Shown here: piece after piece, positions 7,865 to 10,145 of the stretch
Numbering within the stretch: position 1 is the stretch's first letter
How the letters are laid out: each line of letters starts with the position of its first letter
Source: Euperipatoides rowelli
Taxonomy: Eukaryota > Onychophora > Udeonychophora > Euonychophora > Peripatopsidae
Length of the DNA stretch: 10,145 bases
Assembly: GCA_003024985.2 (NCBI GenBank)
Contig: PXIH01S0027243.1
Direction: 5' to 3' (one strand)
Made by a program: the position numbers and the translations under genes
Notes under the pieces: model-generated
The model's input: only the letters and a program-made list of their open reading frames with translations
Told to the model about the DNA's origin: nothing
Database searches by the model: none

Positions 7865-7875
7865 CCCCCCCCCCC
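7865..7875 (+). repeat. C11 homopolymer
   Basis: Eleven consecutive C at the end of the recognisable LINE remnant. This is unusual in such AT-rich DNA. Confidence 0.9.
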
Positions 7876-7913
7876 TTTATTTAATACAAAGAATTCAAAG
7901 GAATGAGAAATTT

Positions 7914-7930
7914 AAAAAAAAAAAAAAAAA
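7914..7930 (+). repeat. A17 tract
   Basis: Seventeen A in a row. It may be the tail of a retroposon ending here on the plus strand (the LINE remnant or a later insertion), or a simple mononucleotide repeat. It forms the left border of a block that ends with T18 at 8223-8240. Confidence 0.85.
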
Positions 7931-7936
7931 GTTACT

Positions 7937-7953
7937 ACCTGTTATTAACAGGT
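7937..7953. repeat. 17-bp perfect inverted repeat
   Basis: ACCTGTTA and TAACAGGT flank a single T. It could be a tiny hairpin or a protein-binding palindrome. No associated gene is visible. Confidence 0.7.
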
Positions 7954-7999
7954 AATATTTATTTTAATAGCTATTAATGCATATAATTAATTCACAGGT

Positions 8000-8180
8000 T
8001 AAGTGAGCTGCCGGCGTACTTGGTTAAAAAAACCCTGTCAAGGTGGTAAGAGCAGGGGAAAAACGTCCCATAACCGGCTAGACCGAGACGCGAACCTGGA
8101 ACATCCTAGCTTATGTCGTCACCCTCGCTTTCAACCAGCATTGCTGCAGACTGGACCACGAGGACGGGACAGAATAAGAG
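8000..8180. other. GC-richer block, possible SINE-like repeat
   Basis: The block is clearly richer in GC than the window. On the minus strand it contains GGTTCGCGTCTC (about 8083-8094), similar to the GGTTCGANTCC B box of tRNA-derived SINEs, and farther upstream on that strand TGGTCCAGT, weakly like an A box. The spacing between the two is longer than in a normal tRNA promoter. A plus-strand frame open through 8003-8215 begins at GTG, has no recognisable domain and is not called as a gene. The identity of the repeat is unresolved. Confidence 0.3.
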
Positions 8181-8192
8181 AATTATTCTTTA

Positions 8193-8219
8193 ATTGTAAA
8201 TTTACAATGTTTTAAAACA
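8193..8219. repeat. Two adjoining perfect palindromes
   Basis: ATTGTAAATTTACAAT (8193-8208) is a perfect 16-bp palindrome, and TGTTTTAAAACA (8208-8219) is a perfect 12-bp palindrome sharing one base with it. They stand just before the T18 tract. Confidence 0.75.
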
Positions 8220-8222
8220 ATA

Positions 8223-8240
8223 TTTTTTTTTTTTTTTTTT
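8223..8240 (+). repeat. T18 tract
   Basis: Eighteen T in a row, which would be a poly(A) tail if a minus-strand retroposon began just to its right. With A17 at 7914-7930 it brackets the 8000-8180 block symmetrically. Confidence 0.85.
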
Positions 8241-8251
8241 AAATATCTTGG

Positions 8252-8273
8252 TTTCCCCCTAATTTGGGGGAAA
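8252..8273. repeat. Hairpin TTTCCCCC / GGGGGAAA
   Basis: Perfect 8-bp arms around the 6-nt loop TAATTT. No gene end is nearby that would make this a terminator, so it is listed only as an inverted repeat. Confidence 0.75.
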
Positions 8274-8289
8274 TAAGTACTTTGTTTGT

Positions 8290-8618
8290 TTTTTTTACAG
8301 GTAGTCGATATTGGATACAACAATGATGCATAATTTTTTTCCGGTCCAATAGTCCTTCCATTCCTTTTAATCTTATTACTTCATTAAATTCCTATTACTA
8401 GAACGCAAAGTCCTAAATTACTCCTGCCTGGATGAATAGTACCCTACTCTCCCAGTCTTTCAGAAAGAAAGACATTTGGGATTTCGGGTCGGACAGCACA
8501 AGCCTTGAACCTTGAACTTGGCTCATGCTGACACCAAGCAGCACAGCTCATGCCTTTAAAATAATATATAGTCTTGTTATGCATTGCAATATCTAAAGAT
8601 AAGTTTTTGGCAAGAATT
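8290..8618. other. Stretch without a recognisable gene
   Basis: The sequence tttgttttttttacag at 8285-8300 looks like a splice acceptor, but no credible exon follows. A minus-strand frame at 8444-8635 has no recognisable domain and overlaps the left arm of the next element, so it is not called. Confidence 0.45.
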
Positions 8619-9438
8619 TTAAAGTGGTTTATCAATGCCTATTTCAACTTTTTATTGATTTGTGTATTTTTGTAAAAAAAATGCTTGTTTAATTAATCAA
8701 TTTGTTATATTCGGTCCATAAATACATCAAAATTCGACTTTTATGCCCATATGTAGCAAATTATCAACCCTTGATATGACGAATCTTGGTAAAAAAAAAT
8801 TTGCGCCGATTCCAGGAATAGTATTTGTTGTCGACTGGTTGTCAGACCAGAATACGAGAGTCTAGAACTAGGATCCAATAAGTGACATTTTAGTAATGGA
8901 TAGCAGCTTTATTTTATTATTTACAGTCTTAACCTTATCCTGAACCATAACTCCTACTACGTATTAAACCCACTATGCCCAACCCTATGATGATGAAGGG
9001 GTGAAATAATAATTTTTTGATCGATTTTGATAATTTTAAGCTATTTCCGCCAAATGGCGTGTATGGCTTAAATAGATGAGCAGATGTTAAAAACACGATA
9101 ATTGTCACTTGTTGTAATCCTTTTCTAACGTTTCCTACCAGACAGAAATAGGGGCCGACTCATTTACAGACCAATCAGAATGTAGATCAGTGATTCAAAG
9201 CTTTATTTATTACACTATTTTTTATTTGCAGTCGGTGACTCGGTGGTTAAAAGATACTCGAAACAAGCAGGCTGAAAATAAACTTTTAACAGGTTTTATT
9301 TGCATTAAACAATGTAGAAACTTGCAAATTTTTATATGTTTCAGTTTAAATTTTCCAAATTGATTAATTAAACAAATATTTTTAAGTAAAACTAAACATA
9401 AATCAATTTTAAAAAAAATCATTGATAAACCACTTTAA
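8619..9438. mobile_element. Terminal-inverted-repeat element with ~85-bp arms, apparently carrying a nested MITE
   Basis: The left arm (8619-8704) and the complement of the right arm (9356-9438) start with the same 19 nt, TTAAAGTGGTTTATCAATG, and end with the same 20 nt, TTGTTTAATTAATCAATTTG, with indels between. Leaving out the nested copy at about 8754-9192 gives an element of about 380 bp without coding capacity. TTAA stands at both outer ends and could be a target duplication of TTAA-inserting elements. Because TTAA is its own complement it may equally be the outermost arm sequence. The ends do not carry the CCC start usual for piggyBac, so the superfamily is left open. Confidence 0.7.
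8754..9192 (-). mobile_element. Diverged inverted copy of hAT-like MITE 1
   Basis: The minus strand follows MITE 1 through its middle. Both read tatttcacc, then a gggttgg...gcatagtgg segment, then ggttcag..aaggtta.gact and finally ctgctatcc (8881-9020 here, 2643-2780 in MITE 1), about 70% alike by eye. To one side both have aacatctgc.cat.tatt. The end at 9192 reads inward CACTGATCTACATTCTG, a worn version of CAGTGTTTCTTAACCT. The other end near 8754-8770 is badly worn and its exact limit uncertain. No clear 8-bp duplication remains, which fits an older insertion than MITE 1. Confidence 0.7.
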
Positions 9439-9757
9439 TATATCGGTATTTGTTTTCATTATGAAAACAGAAATAAATGTCTCAAGACATAAAAGAGGAT
9501 ATTGTATATTATGTCAATACTTACTTTTGAGAGAAAATATATAGATGAAAAATTATTCAGAAACTGTTAGTTGGTTAATGTTAACACTCTTCAATGGTTG
9601 TAATGCATATAAAAATAAATTTGTTTTTAATATACTATATCTCATCAATCAAAATATGTATTGATAATATTGATTGTAATAACAGTTATTGGAAGGTTTG
9701 TTGATTGGTCTCTCATAAATATTATTGCAAAATAAAATTTAAAAAAATTACCATAAT
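9439..9757. other. AT-rich stretch without a recognisable gene
   Basis: No ORF, RNA gene or transposon end is recognised. Confidence 0.55.
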
Positions 9758-9792
9758 TTATTTTGCCTACCAAAACTTATTTTGCCTACCAA
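9758..9792 (+). repeat. 19-bp direct repeat, two copies
   Basis: TTATTTTGCCTACCAA occurs at 9758 and 9777, separated by aac, giving a period of 19 bp and about 1.8 copies. Confidence 0.85.
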
Positions 9793-10048
9793 GGTAGAAT
9801 AAAAATTACTCAGCGCCCCCCTCCCCACTAGGAAATCTACCTTCTTTAAGTGACCAAACAGAAAGATGCAGTGGCAAATTTACATTCTTTTATGTATTAA
9901 TATTTCTACCTACCTCCTACAACATATTAAGGAAATATATGATTGTAAATAAGACACCTTGAAATTATAAAATTATTTTTTTAAAATAAACCATCTATAG
10001 TAACATTCACATCACATGTACTTCAAAAAAAAAGAATAATTAAAGGTT
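9793..10048. other. Intergenic stretch, nothing recognised
   Basis: Contains a short C-rich run (gcgcccccctcccc near 9812-9825). Otherwise it is AT-rich with no feature I can support. Confidence 0.5.
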
Positions 10049-10050
10049 AT

Positions 10051-10145
10051 GACCTGTCAGTGAACTTGACCACTGATCGTTATATTAACTTAAATTTTGT
10101 GTGTTTATTAGACCTATCGGTGAACTTGACCACTGATCGTTATAT
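10051..10145 (+). repeat. 60-bp tandem repeat with internal hairpin, cut by the window edge
   Basis: Two units start at 10051 and 10111, exactly 60 bp apart. The 35 bases shared before the window ends differ at only two positions, 10056/10116 and 10059/10119. Each unit contains TCAGTG (TCGGTG in the second) - aacttgac - CACTGA, a 6-bp stem with an 8-nt loop. The array very probably continues beyond 10145. Confidence 0.8.

Larger units (their letters stand above)
6894..7870 (+). pseudogene. L1/Tx1-like LINE remnant, internally deleted
   Basis: Three pieces occur in LINE order. At 6894-7052 a frame with LKGKTINI and TIINLYAPFVNFTKKF resembles the part of the apurinic-like endonuclease domain before its GDFN motif. 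From 7084 to about 7230, PKFYGGLGLKNI matches the GGLGL motif downstream of the reverse-transcriptase core. After a frameshift, 7230-7388 reads FGNFKNLMDEHDLLKP with TYEDYFNND, and beyond the MITE, 7806-7865 reads FYKFMFCNEEETT, like the C-terminal FC..EET motif of these LINEs. The whole reverse-transcriptase core is missing between about 7053 and 7084. Frameshifts, stops and a MITE make it non-functional. Assignment to the L1/Tx1 group rests on motif recall only. Confidence 0.65.

Noticed and set aside
8003-8215. 70-codon plus-strand ORF
   Set aside because: Starts at GTG, ends in palindromic AT-rich DNA, has no domain, and lies in a probable repeat.
8285-8300. Splice-acceptor-like polypyrimidine tract followed by ACAG
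   Set aside because: No open exon with recognisable content follows and T-rich runs are common here.
9236-9246. tRNA A-box-like TGACTCGGTGG
   Set aside because: No B box at a suitable distance and no cloverleaf can be drawn, so it is not called a tRNA or SINE promoter.
9222-9422. 66-codon minus-strand ORF
   Set aside because: It runs through the right arm of the inverted-repeat element and has low complexity with no recognisable domain.

Overview
This is a eukaryotic, almost certainly metazoan, AT-rich nuclear window. It holds a tandem C2H2 zinc-finger coding array, no bacterial-style operons or ribosome binding sites, and a dense stack of nested eukaryotic transposons (hAT-like MITEs, a Ty1/copia-like LTR element, an L1/Tx1-like LINE). 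One ambiguous base (n at 4014) points to a draft assembly. Nothing fixes the species; an invertebrate is my best guess.

Region 1 (1-3210) is the zinc-finger locus. An open frame from base 2 to the TGA at 1514-1516 (504 codons, 5' end outside the window) encodes 18 consecutive 27-28-residue finger units, 16 with all four zinc ligands. From 1517 to about 3210 the same 84-bp units continue as a decaying, frameshifted relic, cut in two by a 445-bp hAT-like MITE (2469-2913) with a perfect 8-bp target duplication lying inside an old finger linker.

Region 2 (about 3640-5030) is tandem-repeat DNA without genes: an AAGTC-rich minisatellite with a 127-146 bp higher-order unit, then five copies of a diverged, roughly 100-bp unit. 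A gene-free AT-rich stretch follows to 5571.

Region 3 (5572-6415, minus strand) is the 3' end of a Ty1/copia-like retrotransposon: broken RNase H domain, polypurine tract and a 231-bp 3' LTR with TGTT...AACA ends and an AATAAA signal. The rest of the element is missing.

Region 4 (6416-8290) starts with an unrecognised block, then a decayed L1/Tx1-like LINE remnant (6894-7870) interrupted by a second hAT-like MITE (7389-7744) with a perfect 8-bp target duplication. A more GC-rich, possibly SINE-like block (8000-8180) lies between an A17 and a T18 tract.

Region 5 (8619-9438) is a terminal-inverted-repeat element with arms of about 85 bp, apparently interrupted by a diverged inverted copy of the first MITE family (about 8754-9192).

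Region 6 (9439-10145) is AT-rich with a 19-bp direct repeat and, at the right edge, the start of a 60-bp tandem repeat that runs out of the window.

The only plausible host gene is the zinc-finger ORF. The rest is best read as its decayed flank plus successive transposon insertions whose nesting gives a relative chronology.
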